DNA from: Gelria sp. Kuro-4
Lineage (GTDB): Bacteria; Bacillota; DTU030; DUMP01
DNA length: 64,000 bases
Direction of reading: 5' to 3'
Assembly (NCBI RefSeq): GCF_019668485.1
Contig: NZ_AP024619.1
Span: forward strand, 805,001-869,000
Position numbers and translations under genes: made by a program. This document shows positions 8,042-16,103 of this stretch, piece by piece. The notes below the pieces were generated by a model. That model had not been told where the DNA came from and searched no databases. It saw only the letters and a list, made by a program, of their open reading frames with translations. Each line of letters starts with the position of its first letter. Position 1 is the stretch's first letter.

Positions 8042-8293
8042 GTGGCGAGAACCGTGGGTGTCTTGCTTTTGCCCGAAACGCTACGGCAGAGACTCGGTGA
8101 AGACGGTGCCCGTGACCTGGTGGAGCTGGTCAACGCATCGCTGGCCAGTGCGAAAGAGGTGTGGAACGAAACGGCCGTGGAAAGACTGGAGCGCCGCCTG
8201 GCCGAAACCAAGGCGGAGCTAATCCGGTGGATGTTTGTCTTCTGGGTGGGGCAGGTGGGCATCACGGTGGCCTTACTCACCTTGCGTCACTGA
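8042..8293 (+). CDS. Small coiled-coil membrane protein (DUF1640-like)
   Basis: An 83-residue protein with a helical N-terminal part (ETLRQRLGEDGARDLVELVN), a charged coiled-coil stretch (ERLERRLAETKAELIRWMF) and one C-terminal membrane span (VFWVGQVGITVALLTL). The pattern of a coiled coil ending in RWMFxFWxGQ is typical of small DUF1640/CCDC90-like proteins found across bacteria; their function is unknown. The GTG start has only a weak ribosome binding site, and the converging gldA terminator lies 33 bp downstream. Confidence 0.6.
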   Translation: MARTVGVLLLPETLRQRLGEDGARDLVELVNASLASAKEVWNETAVERLERRLAETKAELIRWMFVFWVGQVGITVALLTLRH

Positions 8294-8325
8294 AGTGGCT
8301 GCTTAAGGTCGGGCGCGCAGTGGAC

Positions 8326-8363
8326 AAAAAGCAGGCGGGGGTCCCTTCCTCGGACCCCCGCCT
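8326..8363 (-). terminator. Rho-independent terminator of gldA
   Basis: A 12-bp perfect stem AGGCGGGGGTCC (8333-8344) / GGACCCCCGCCT (8352-8363). On the minus strand it is followed by a T-run (AAAAA at 8326-8330 on plus), so it mainly serves gldA. Confidence 0.85.
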
Positions 8364-8368
8364 GGTTC

Positions 8369-9463
8369 TTACTCGCAGCACACCTCGTCCCGCCCCAAGG
8401 CGTCGGCGGCCAGGATGGCATCCACCACCATCTCCGCCGTCACCGGGAAGGGCTCGTTGTGGATGGTCTCGTTGGGTGCGGTGGCGCCCTGGGCCACCTT
8501 CAAGAGGTCGGCGCGGGTAGGGTTCTCGATGCCCAGCTCGGCCAGGGTGGTGGGAAGCCCCACCGTCCGGCAGAAGTCCAGCACCTCGTAGATGGTGTCC
8601 ATAGGCTGCCCCTCCATCACCAGTTGAGCCAGGGTGGCGAAGGCCACCTTTTCCCCATGGTAGTAGTGGTGGGTGGCCTCCAGGGCGGTGAAGCCGTTGT
8701 GGATGGCGTGGGCCGCGGCCAGTCCTCCGCTTTCAAAGCCCAGGCCGGAGAGCAGGGTGTTGGCCTCGACCACCTTTTCCAGGGACGGTGTGACGGCCCG
8801 CTTTTCTGCCGCCAGTTTGGCCGCATAACCGTGCTCCAGAAGCGTGCGGTAGCAGAGGTCGGCCAGGGCGATGGCGGTGGCGGTGGGTGTGCCGCCCGAG
8901 AGGGCCGGCTTACGGGCGGCGCTCGCAGCATCGGCCTCAAACTTGGTGGCCAGAGCGTCGCCCATGCCGGAGACCAGGAAGCGGGCCGGCGCCTGGGCGA
9001 TGAGGTGGGTGTCCACCAGCACCAGGTTCGGGTTGCGGGGCAGCACCAGGTACTCCTCAAAGACCCCTTCAGGCGTGTAGACCACGGAGAGGGCGCTGCA
9101 GGGTGCATCCGTGGCGGCGATGGAGGGGAGAATGGCCACCGGCAGGCTCATGTAGTAGCCCACGGCCTTGGCGGTGTCCAGGGTTTTGCCGCCGCCGAAG
9201 CCGACTATCACCTCTGCGCCGGCTTCCTGGGCGATCTTTCTTACCCGCTCAATTTCCGGCTTGCTGCACTCGCCGCCGAAGTGCTCCACCGTGACCTTAA
9301 TGCCGGCCAGGCCCTGCTCCAGCGTTTCGCCGGCCGTGCGCCAGGCGCTCTTGGAGGTGAGCACCAGGGCGTTTTTGCCCAAGGGCCCGATGAACTCGCC
9401 GGCCTCCTTGAGGGCACCTGCGCCCTGCACGTACTTCCCAGGGGAGATCAGAGCTTTCACCAT
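8369..9463 (-). CDS. gldA: Glycerol dehydrogenase
   Basis: A 364-residue iron-type alcohol dehydrogenase family member that oxidises glycerol to dihydroxyacetone with NAD. The NAD-binding GFGGGKTLDTAKA (~88-100) and the metal ligands D169 (GMGDALATKFEA), H252 (AAHAIHNG) and H269 (YHGEKVAF) are all present, which fits GldA over other iron-dependent alcohol dehydrogenases. ATG at 9463 is chosen because AAGGAG lies about 8 nt upstream; the in-frame GTG at 9472 lies inside that site. The gene stands alone, leftward, with its own terminator. A glycerol-related role beyond catalysis is not visible. Confidence 0.93.
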   Translation of the reverse strand: MVKALISPGKYVQGAGALKEAGEFIGPLGKNALVLTSKSAWRTAGETLEQGLAGIKVTVEHFGGECSKPEIERVRKIAQEAGAEVIVGFGGGKTLDTAKAVGYYMSLPVAILPSIAATDAPCSALSVVYTPEGVFEEYLVLPRNPNLVLVDTHLIAQAPARFLVSGMGDALATKFEADAASAARKPALSGGTPTATAIALADLCYRTLLEHGYAAKLAAEKRAVTPSLEKVVEANTLLSGLGFESGGLAAAHAIHNGFTALEATHHYYHGEKVAFATLAQLVMEGQPMDTIYEVLDFCRTVGLPTTLAELGIENPTRADLLKVAQGATAPNETIHNEPFPVTAEMVVDAILAADALGRDEVCCE

Positions 9464-9571
9464 TTGGGTCACTCCTTTCAGGTTGCATTAGGACTCCCTA
9501 AGCCGCCAATGAGCTAGTTTGGCCAGTTACCTGCCGTCTATTCCCCTCCCCTGTCCAAACCTTCTGCGCTA

Positions 9572-9600
9572 ATGATAAGCGTTTTTTGTCGGGGCCACAA
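9572..9600 (-). promoter_or_regulatory. Possible gldA promoter
   Basis: On the minus strand: TTGTGG (9600-9595), 17 nt, TATCAT (9577-9572). The -35 box is weak. Confidence 0.35.
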
Positions 9601-9641
9601 GGTGACTTTTTTGCCTTGTATCAGCCTTGTTCTTACTTAGT

Positions 9642-9665
9642 ATGCTGTTTCATATGCTGTTTCAG
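9642..9665. repeat. 12-bp tandem direct repeat
   Basis: ATGCTGTTTCAT (9642-9653) is followed at once by ATGCTGTTTCAG (9654-9665) in the divergent gldA/efflux interval, just upstream of the efflux promoter. It could be a regulator site, but no family match is evident. Confidence 0.5.
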
Positions 9666-9680
9666 CACCGACGGTATAGA

Positions 9681-9709
9681 TTGACAGCAAGTGGAACGCG
9701 GCATATAAT
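9681..9709 (+). promoter_or_regulatory. Consensus sigma-A promoter of the efflux operon
   Basis: TTGACA (9681-9686), 17-nt spacer, TATAAT (9704-9709): a perfect match in both boxes and spacing. Such a strong promoter makes sense only if repressed, in line with the palindrome just downstream. Confidence 0.92.
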
Positions 9710-9724
9710 GAAGCTGTTCTAACT

Positions 9725-9740
9725 GACCGACCGGTCGGTC
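9725..9740. promoter_or_regulatory. TetR-type operator
   Basis: A perfect 16-bp palindrome GACCGACCGGTCGGTC begins about 9 nt beyond the predicted transcription start. Palindromes of this ACCGACCGGTCGGT kind are known TetR-family operators. The repressor gene closing the operon (15387-15980) is the likely ligand-responsive protein. Confidence 0.85.
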
Positions 9741-9834
9741 GGGACTTGTCCGCCTGCCAGACCCCGTGGCGGGGAAGCAGTGTTGAGAAGGGTCGTTTCT
9801 GGGAGACACACGCTGGAGAACGGGAGGAGAAAGG

Positions 9835-11013
9835 ATGCCAAAGCGCTACATAGTGTGGGGAATGCTCGCTGTAGTCCTTTTAGCTTTGAGCGGCTGCAAA
9901 CCGCCGGCAAAAGAGGCAGGTCCCCAGCCTGTGGCGGTGGAGGTGGCCAAGGTGGCGCGCGGGGATATCCAGGTCACCAGCACGCTGACCGGCCGCGTTG
10001 AGGCTGAGACGGAGGTGCCTGTGCCGGCCAAGCTTTCCGCCCGGGTGGCGGCGGTTAGGGTGCGCGTCGGCGGAAAGGTTGAAGCGGGCCAGGTGCTGGT
10101 GGAACTGGACAAAAAGGATGTGGCTGAACAGGTGCGTCAGGCGGAGGCCAACCTGAAGGTGGCTGAGGCTTCGCTGCCGCCGGCTTCAGGCGAGTCGGCC
10201 GCAGCGGCAGGCGCGCGCGTGGCCCTGGAAAGCGCGCAGGCCGACCTCAAGCGCATTGAGAGTTTAAAGGAACAGGGCCTTGCCTCCGAGCAGGCCTGGG
10301 AGCAGGCGAAGGCGCGGGCAGCGGGAGCGGCGGCGCAGTACCAGGCCGTGTTGGATCAAGAAAGAGCGGCGCAAGCCCGCTATGAGCAGGCTCAAGCGGC
10401 CTTGGAGCTGGCGCGTTCGCAGCTCGAAAACGCGACCGTCACAGCGCCGATTGCGGGCGTGGTGGCCAGCCTCCCGGTGGAGGTTGGACAAACCGTCGGC
10501 CCGGGAGCGTTGGTGGCGACTATTGTGAATATGGAGCGGGTAAAAATCGAGGTCAACGTGCCGGAGAAGGATGTCGTCCATCTTAAAGAAGGGCAAGCGG
10601 CGAAGGTGCGCATAGCCAGCCTGAAGGGAAAGGAGTTTACGGGCAAACTCACTTCCCTGGCTCCGGCCGCCGATCCCAAGACGCGGAGTTTCCTCGGCGA
10701 GGTGACCTTGGAAAACCCGGGATACGTGCTTAAGCCTGGGATGTTTGCTGAAGTGCGCCTCGCCACGGAGACCCGCCAGGGTGTAGTGGTGGTGCCGCAG
10801 GACGCCGTGATCTTGGAAGGGGATAAGCAGGTAGTCTATGTAGTGAGCGATGATACGGCGCGCCGCCGTGAAGTGAAGTTGGGCTTGGGCAACGACGAAG
10901 TGGTGGAGGTCCTGAGCGGCGTCAAGGAAGGCGAGGACTTGGTGGTCACCGGACAGGACTACTTGGAAGACGGGGTACCGGTAACCGTAGAAGGCCGGGG
11001 TGAAGGCAAGTGA
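9835..11013 (+). CDS. RND efflux adaptor (membrane fusion protein), lipoprotein
   Basis: A 392-residue adaptor that links an inner RND pump to an outer channel. Lipobox L-S-G-C near residue 20 predicts a lipid-anchored protein outside the membrane. Then come the lipoyl half-motif (VPAKLSARVAAVRVRVGGKV), a long alpha-helical hairpin (~95-190) rich in Ala/Gln, the second lipoyl half (NATVTAPIAGVVASLPVEVG), a beta-barrel and the membrane-proximal domain. ATG has GGAGGAGAAAGG directly upstream. It overlaps the pump gene by 4 bp. The helical hairpin indicates docking to the TolC-like partner. Confidence 0.92.
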   Translation: MPKRYIVWGMLAVVLLALSGCKPPAKEAGPQPVAVEVAKVARGDIQVTSTLTGRVEAETEVPVPAKLSARVAAVRVRVGGKVEAGQVLVELDKKDVAEQVRQAEANLKVAEASLPPASGESAAAAGARVALESAQADLKRIESLKEQGLASEQAWEQAKARAAGAAAQYQAVLDQERAAQARYEQAQAALELARSQLENATVTAPIAGVVASLPVEVGQTVGPGALVATIVNMERVKIEVNVPEKDVVHLKEGQAAKVRIASLKGKEFTGKLTSLAPAADPKTRSFLGEVTLENPGYVLKPGMFAEVRLATETRQGVVVVPQDAVILEGDKQVVYVVSDDTARRREVKLGLGNDEVVEVLSGVKEGEDLVVTGQDYLEDGVPVTVEGRGEGK

Positions 11014-14000
11014 ACCTGGCGCAGTTTTCGACGCGGCGGCCGGTTGCAGTCACCATGGTGATTCTGGTCCTCATCGTTTTAGGGACTGTCTCCCTTACGC
11101 GCATTTCCATCGATCTTCTGCCCAAAATGACGCTGCCTATTGCTGCTGTCATGGCCACTTACCCCGGGGCAGGACCCGAGGAGATAGAGGAGCTCGTGGC
11201 CAAACCCTTGGAGAGCGTGCTGGCCACCGTGAGCAATGTCGATTCAATCCAGTCGATCAGTTCGGCCGATGCGGCCACGATAATCGTTCAGTTTAACTGG
11301 GGCACGGACATGGATTTTGCCACCCTGGACATGCGCGAGAAGATCGACCTCGCTCTGTCCCGCCTGCCGGACGGCGTCGACCGGCCGATGGTGGTGAAGT
11401 TCGACCCTTCTATGATGCCGATTACGATCCTCAGTGTGTCCAGCGAAGGACGGAATCTGGCTTCGCTGAAGACGTTATTGGAGGACAAGGTGGCTCCGCG
11501 GCTCGAGCGCATCGATGGTGTGGCGTATGCAACCGTGATGGGCGGGCCGCAGGAAGAAGTGCGGGTGCTGGTGGACAGCCGGCGGCTTGCCGGGTACGGT
11601 TTCTCGCTCGCCCAGCTTGTGCAGGCACTGAAGGCGGAGAACCTCAACATGCCCGGAGGAACCATCGACCAAGGCACGCGCGAGTTTATTTTGAGGACCG
11701 CCGGTGAGTTCAAAAGCCTGGACGAGCTTCGGAACTTGGTGCTTATGAGCCCCCAGGGGGTCGGCGTACGCTTGGGCGACCTGGCGGACGTAGAGGAAGT
11801 GGAGGACCAAAAGGAGTACACCCTGCTTAACGGCCGCCCCAGCATCGGGATTATGATTCAAAAAGAGGCGGGTGCCAACACAGTAAAGGTAGCCGACCAG
11901 GTGCATCGGGAAATGGATAGGCTGAGCCGAGAGCTCAGCGGGATCAAATACTCCTACGTGTTTGACCAGGCGAAGTTCATTCAGCGCTCTATAGGCAACC
12001 TGACCTCCAATGCCGTTTCGGGCGCTGTGCTGGCCATCATCATCTTGTACCTCTTTCTGCGTAACGTCAGGAGTACGCTGGTGATCGCCCTTTCTATCCC
12101 CATCTCCATCATTGCCACCTTCACCCTGGTGTACTTCAACGGGCTCACTCTCAACATGATGTCCCTCGGCGGGTTGGCCCTCGGGGTCGGCATGCTGGTG
12201 GATAACTCGATCGTCGTCCTGGAGAACATCTACCGCCACCGTGAAGAGGGAGAAAGCCGCCTCCTGGCCGCTCAAAACGGCGCCGGCGAGGTGGCCATGG
12301 CCATCACCGCTTCCACCCTGACCACGATTGCCGTGTTTCTGCCGATCGTGTTCATCCAAGGGCTGACGGCCCAGATCTTCCGCGAGCTGGCCCTCACCGT
12401 TACCTTTTCCCTCCTGGCTTCGCTCCTGGTGGCGCTTACCGTTGTGCCTATGCTGGCGAGCAAGATCTTGGTTATCAACGGAAACAGCGGCACAACTCCG
12501 GGGCGGCCCAGCGTTTTCTACCGGGCTTCCCACTGGGTGGGCCGCCGGCTCGCGGCGCTTAACGACCGCTACCGCGCTCTCTTGGCCTGGGCCCTGGATC
12601 ACCGGAGGGGGGCCCTTTTAGGAGCAGCAGCAGCCTTTATTCTGAGCCTTCTGGCCGTTCCCCTGGTGGGCGCAGAGTTTTTCCCTGCGACCGACGCCGG
12701 CCGTCTGAGCGTCAGCGTTAAGCTCCCCTCAGGCACAACCCTGGAAGAAACAGATAAAGTTGCTGAGCGTGTAGGGCAGATCGTCGCGGCTTATCCCGAG
12801 GTGGAGACAGTCTTTGTCAGCGCAGGCCGGTCACTGCAGGGCGGCAGCATGAGCGGCAGTGATTCCAACACCGCCAGCCTGAATATCGAGCTGAAACCCA
12901 AGAGCGAACGGCGCCGTTCCGACCGCGAGATAGCGGATGCCATCCGCCGCCAGGTCGCAAAGATCCCGGGAGCGGAGATTCGTGTGTCGGTTTCGGACGT
13001 CATGAGCATGGGCGGCGGCGGGGTGTCTCAGGCCATAACTTTGAGCATCCGCGGCGACGACCTGAACGTACTGCGCGGTCTGGCCGCCAAGGCGGAAGCG
13101 CTGGTGGCCGAGGTTCCGGGGACGAGGGAGGTTCAGACGAGCTTCAGCGAAGGCCGACCGGAGGTGCAGGTGCGGCTTAACCGGGCCAAAGCGGCTTCGC
13201 TGGGGCTGAGCGCCGCGCAGGTGGCCCAAACCGTAAGCACGGCCGTCCAGGGGCAGGTGGCGACCGAATACCGCGTGGGCGGCAAAGAAAAGGACATCCG
13301 CGTCCAGCTGGCGGAAGAAAGCGCCAACAGTTTGGCCGCTCTGCGCAGCCTGCTCATCTCGACGCCGACAGGGCTCACCGTACCCCTCGCCGATGTGGCC
13401 GATATCGTGATCGCCCGCGGCCCGGTGACGATCGACCGCGAGGACCAGGCCCGCGTGGTGACGGTTTCGTGCGATGTTTTTGGGAGACCGCTCGGCGGCG
13501 TCAGCCAGGACATCCGGCGCCAGCTGGCCGGGCTCAAACTGCCGCCCGGGTACACCATTACCTTCGGCGGGCAGAACAAGGAGATGGCCGATGCCTTCGC
13601 CGGGCTCAGCTTGGCGCTCGGTCTGGCGGTGATTCTGGTCTACATGGTGATGGCGGCGCAGTTTGAGTCCCTCCTTCATCCCTTAACCATTATGTTCTCC
13701 ATGCCGCTCGCCCTGATAGGGGTGGTGCTGGCGTTGCTCATCACGCGCAAGGCCGTATCCGTGCCCGCCTTTATCGGCGTTATCGTCCTGGCCGGGATTG
13801 TGGTCAACAACGCCATCGTCCTGGTGGATTACATCAACGCGCTGCGGGCGCGGGGACTCGGCATGCGCGAGGCCATCCTCACGGCGGGGCCCGTCCGCCT
13901 GCGGCCGATCCTGATGACCACCTTGACCACCGTGCTCGGTTTAATTCCCCTGGCCCTCGGCTTGGGCGAAGGCGGCGAGATGCAGGCGCCGCTGGCGATT

Positions 14001-14159
14001 ACGGTGATCGGCGGGCTCTCGATGTCCACCCTGCTTACCCTGGTGGTTGTTCCCCTTGTTTATACCCTGTTCGAGGACATCGGGAGCGGCCTGCGGCGGC
14101 GCCTGCGGCGCATTGTCATCGGGCACGAGGAGACGAAGGGAGTGGGAACGAATGCTTAA
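11010..14159 (+). CDS. RND-family efflux pump (AcrB/HAE-like permease)
   Basis: A 1049-residue transporter with the RND plan: membrane span 1, a large outer loop, spans 2-6, span 7, a second loop and spans 8-12. The N-terminus FSTRRPVAVTMVILVLIVLG and RISIDLLPKMTLP are typical. The proton-relay region in span 4 reads GGLALGVGMLVDNSIVVLEN, retaining the key Asp of hydrophobe/amphiphile exporters and lacking the heavy-metal-type signature, so it probably expels organic compounds. It overlaps the adaptor gene (GTGA) and the TolC-like gene by 8 bp, so the operon is tightly coupled. The TetR gene at the end probably senses a substrate. Confidence 0.94.
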   Translation: MNLAQFSTRRPVAVTMVILVLIVLGTVSLTRISIDLLPKMTLPIAAVMATYPGAGPEEIEELVAKPLESVLATVSNVDSIQSISSADAATIIVQFNWGTDMDFATLDMREKIDLALSRLPDGVDRPMVVKFDPSMMPITILSVSSEGRNLASLKTLLEDKVAPRLERIDGVAYATVMGGPQEEVRVLVDSRRLAGYGFSLAQLVQALKAENLNMPGGTIDQGTREFILRTAGEFKSLDELRNLVLMSPQGVGVRLGDLADVEEVEDQKEYTLLNGRPSIGIMIQKEAGANTVKVADQVHREMDRLSRELSGIKYSYVFDQAKFIQRSIGNLTSNAVSGAVLAIIILYLFLRNVRSTLVIALSIPISIIATFTLVYFNGLTLNMMSLGGLALGVGMLVDNSIVVLENIYRHREEGESRLLAAQNGAGEVAMAITASTLTTIAVFLPIVFIQGLTAQIFRELALTVTFSLLASLLVALTVVPMLASKILVINGNSGTTPGRPSVFYRASHWVGRRLAALNDRYRALLAWALDHRRGALLGAAAAFILSLLAVPLVGAEFFPATDAGRLSVSVKLPSGTTLEETDKVAERVGQIVAAYPEVETVFVSAGRSLQGGSMSGSDSNTASLNIELKPKSERRRSDREIADAIRRQVAKIPGAEIRVSVSDVMSMGGGGVSQAITLSIRGDDLNVLRGLAAKAEALVAEVPGTREVQTSFSEGRPEVQVRLNRAKAASLGLSAAQVAQTVSTAVQGQVATEYRVGGKEKDIRVQLAEESANSLAALRSLLISTPTGLTVPLADVADIVIARGPVTIDREDQARVVTVSCDVFGRPLGGVSQDIRRQLAGLKLPPGYTITFGGQNKEMADAFAGLSLALGLAVILVYMVMAAQFESLLHPLTIMFSMPLALIGVVLALLITRKAVSVPAFIGVIVLAGIVVNNAIVLVDYINALRARGLGMREAILTAGPVRLRPILMTTLTTVLGLIPLALGLGEGGEMQAPLAITVIGGLSMSTLLTLVVVPLVYTLFEDIGSGLRRRLRRIVIGHEETKGVGTNA

Positions 14160-15387
14160 GTGGCGGCACCTGCCGGGGAGCAGGTGGTGTGCGGCCCTCC
14201 TCACGGTGCTGGTGGTTGCCGCCGCCTGGCCGGGAGCGGCGGGGGCGGCCGCGGCGCCGCGGGAGCTTACCCTGGAGGAGTGCCTCGAGCTGGCGGGGAA
14301 AAACAGCCCGCAAATCAAGCTCGCGCAAGTGGCGCTGGACCGGGCCAAGCTGGGACTCAAGGAGGCCAAGAGTGCTGTTGATAAGTTGGAGGACCTGGCA
14401 GACGCTAGGTTCCCTCTGGATTTTGAATCGACCTTTATAAAAGAAAACGGCCTGTGGCAGGCCGAGCAGCAGCTTGCCCTGGCCCAGGCGTCTTACGACC
14501 TGGCGGGCGAAGGAGTGCGCCTGGCGGTGAAGCGGGCCTACTACGACCTCCTCAAGGCCGAGGCGGACCTGGCCCAGGCCGAGGCGGCGGAAAAAGAGGC
14601 GGCTGAGTTCCAGCGGGCTGCCGCAGCCCAGGCCGAGGTAGGGATGGCTACACCCGCCCAGCTCTTGGCGGCGGAGACGGCACTGGCCCAGGCCCGCGCC
14701 GGGCGCCTGGCGGCCGAAAGCGCGCGGGAAGCCAAGCGCCTGGCGCTCCTTAAGGAAATCGGCCTCGACCTAAACACGGCGGTCAAGCCGGCCCCGGCGC
14801 CGGTAGAGAAGGAAGAGTTTGACCTGGAGAAAACCGTAGCGCAGGCGCTGGAGAACAGCCTCGAGATCAAGGCGGCGGCTTTGGAGAAAGAGCTGGCCGA
14901 CAGGCGGTTTGACCTGACCAAGCGCTGGTACCCCGAGATCACTTACAAGTATAAGGGCGCCGAGTATACTGCCCTGAGCGCCGCGCTGAAGCTTACCGAT
15001 ACCCGGCTGGCGGTGGAGACGGGGGTGCGCTCCAGCTACAACCTGCTCTTGGCGGCGTACGAACAGCTGGGGCCGGCGGGCAAAGCGGTGGACCAGGCGG
15101 CCGAAAATCTGCGCCTGGCCCAGGCCAAACTCAAGCTGGGCGCCGCCACCCAGCTGGACGTCCTGCAGGCCGAACGCGCTCTGGCCCAGGCCAGGAGCAG
15201 CCTTACCGGCGTGGAGCAGAGCGCCGCCTTGGCCGCCGCCAGCCTCAGGGCGGCGGCCCTGGGACTCAGCCTCAGCAGCGGCAGCGGGCAGGGGTCCACC
15301 GGTGCAGCTGCTCCAGCGGGAACAAGCACGGCCGCCGGCGGTTCCACCGCGCCTGCTGCCTCAGCGGCGGGAGGTGGCGGCTTCTAG
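14152..15387 (+). CDS. TolC-family protein with reduced barrel region
   Basis: A 411-residue secreted protein of the outer-membrane-factor family. Signal peptide (~residues 15-38, ending GAAGAAAA), then two homologous coiled-coil halves: ELTLEECLELAGKNSPQIKLAQ starts the first, and NSLEIKAAALEKELADRRFDL the second. ATG 14152 is chosen because GGGAGTGG lies upstream and a proper signal peptide follows. The segments that form membrane beta-strands in TolC are very short here, and the C-terminus is a Gly/Ala/Ser/Thr-rich tail. In a monoderm cell such a protein could extend the pump through the wall rather than form a pore in an outer membrane (inference). Confidence 0.83.
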   Translation: MLKWRHLPGSRWCAALLTVLVVAAAWPGAAGAAAAPRELTLEECLELAGKNSPQIKLAQVALDRAKLGLKEAKSAVDKLEDLADARFPLDFESTFIKENGLWQAEQQLALAQASYDLAGEGVRLAVKRAYYDLLKAEADLAQAEAAEKEAAEFQRAAAAQAEVGMATPAQLLAAETALAQARAGRLAAESAREAKRLALLKEIGLDLNTAVKPAPAPVEKEEFDLEKTVAQALENSLEIKAAALEKELADRRFDLTKRWYPEITYKYKGAEYTALSAALKLTDTRLAVETGVRSSYNLLLAAYEQLGPAGKAVDQAAENLRLAQAKLKLGAATQLDVLQAERALAQARSSLTGVEQSAALAAASLRAAALGLSLSSGSGQGSTGAAAPAGTSTAAGGSTAPAASAAGGGGF

Positions 15388-15980
15388 TGGAGCAAACGAC
15401 CGGGAAGGCCGAGGCGATCCTCGCGGCCGCTCTAAAGGTTTTTGGGGAGCAGGGCTTCAGCCAGGCGCGCGTGGAGGATATCGCCCGGGCGGCGGGGGTG
15501 GGCAAGGGTACCATCTACGAGTACTTCGCCTCCAAGCAGGCGATCTTTGAACGGGCGGTGGAGCAGGGCATGACCCGCTATTTGAACTGCCTGGATGAGG
15601 AACTGGCCGCGCCCCGGCCGGCGGAGGAGAAGCTGCGGCGCATCGCCCGCCTGCACGTAGCCTTCGTGGTGGGGCACATGGACCTGGCTCACATTGTGGC
15701 CGGGGATCCGGGGGTGCTCTCGGAACGGCTCAAAGAACGCGTCCTGGTCATGCGCCGTTCCGTGGAAGAAAGGATCGCCCGCATCCTCGCCGCCGGGATG
15801 GCCCAGGGGCGGCTCCGGCACGTGGAGGGCCGGGTTGCGGCGCGGGCTTTTCTGGGCGCCCTGGCGGCGGCCGGCATGAACTTTTTTGAGCACCTGGACC
15901 GGGATCCGGGCGTCGTGGCAGAGACAGTGAGCGACCTTTTCCTCAACGGCCTGCGGGCCGCGCCGGGGAAGCCGGAATAG
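15387..15980 (+). CDS. TetR-family transcriptional repressor of the efflux operon
   Basis: A 197-residue regulator. Residues 5-50 form the TetR helix-turn-helix (AILAAALKVFGEQGFSQARVEDIARAAGVGKGTIYEYFASK), the rest an all-helical ligand-binding and dimer domain. The GTG start overlaps the TolC-like stop (TAGTG), so it belongs to the operon and is probably autoregulated through the palindrome at 9725-9740. The ligand is unknown; substrates of the pump are the usual inducers. Confidence 0.93.
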   Translation: MEQTTGKAEAILAAALKVFGEQGFSQARVEDIARAAGVGKGTIYEYFASKQAIFERAVEQGMTRYLNCLDEELAAPRPAEEKLRRIARLHVAFVVGHMDLAHIVAGDPGVLSERLKERVLVMRRSVEERIARILAAGMAQGRLRHVEGRVAARAFLGALAAAGMNFFEHLDRDPGVVAETVSDLFLNGLRAAPGKPE

Positions 15981-16015
15981 CTTACAATTTTTGTCTGGGT
16001 AAGGAGCCGGGCGGG

Positions 16016-16047
16016 CAGGTTTTCTCCTGCCCGGCGCCGAATACATA
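16016..16047 (+). promoter_or_regulatory. Two-box promoter-like element upstream of ctpA
   Basis: CAGG (16016-16019), 18 nt, CGAATACATA (16038-16047), identical to the 10-mer upstream of sigI. Its position implies transcription from about 16053, which favours the ctpA starts at 16089 or 16104 over 16059. Confidence 0.5.
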
Positions 16048-16103
16048 ATGCAGTAAAGGTGAGTGAGGCTCGCCTCCCCGACTCTGTAATGGAGATGAAG
16101 CGG

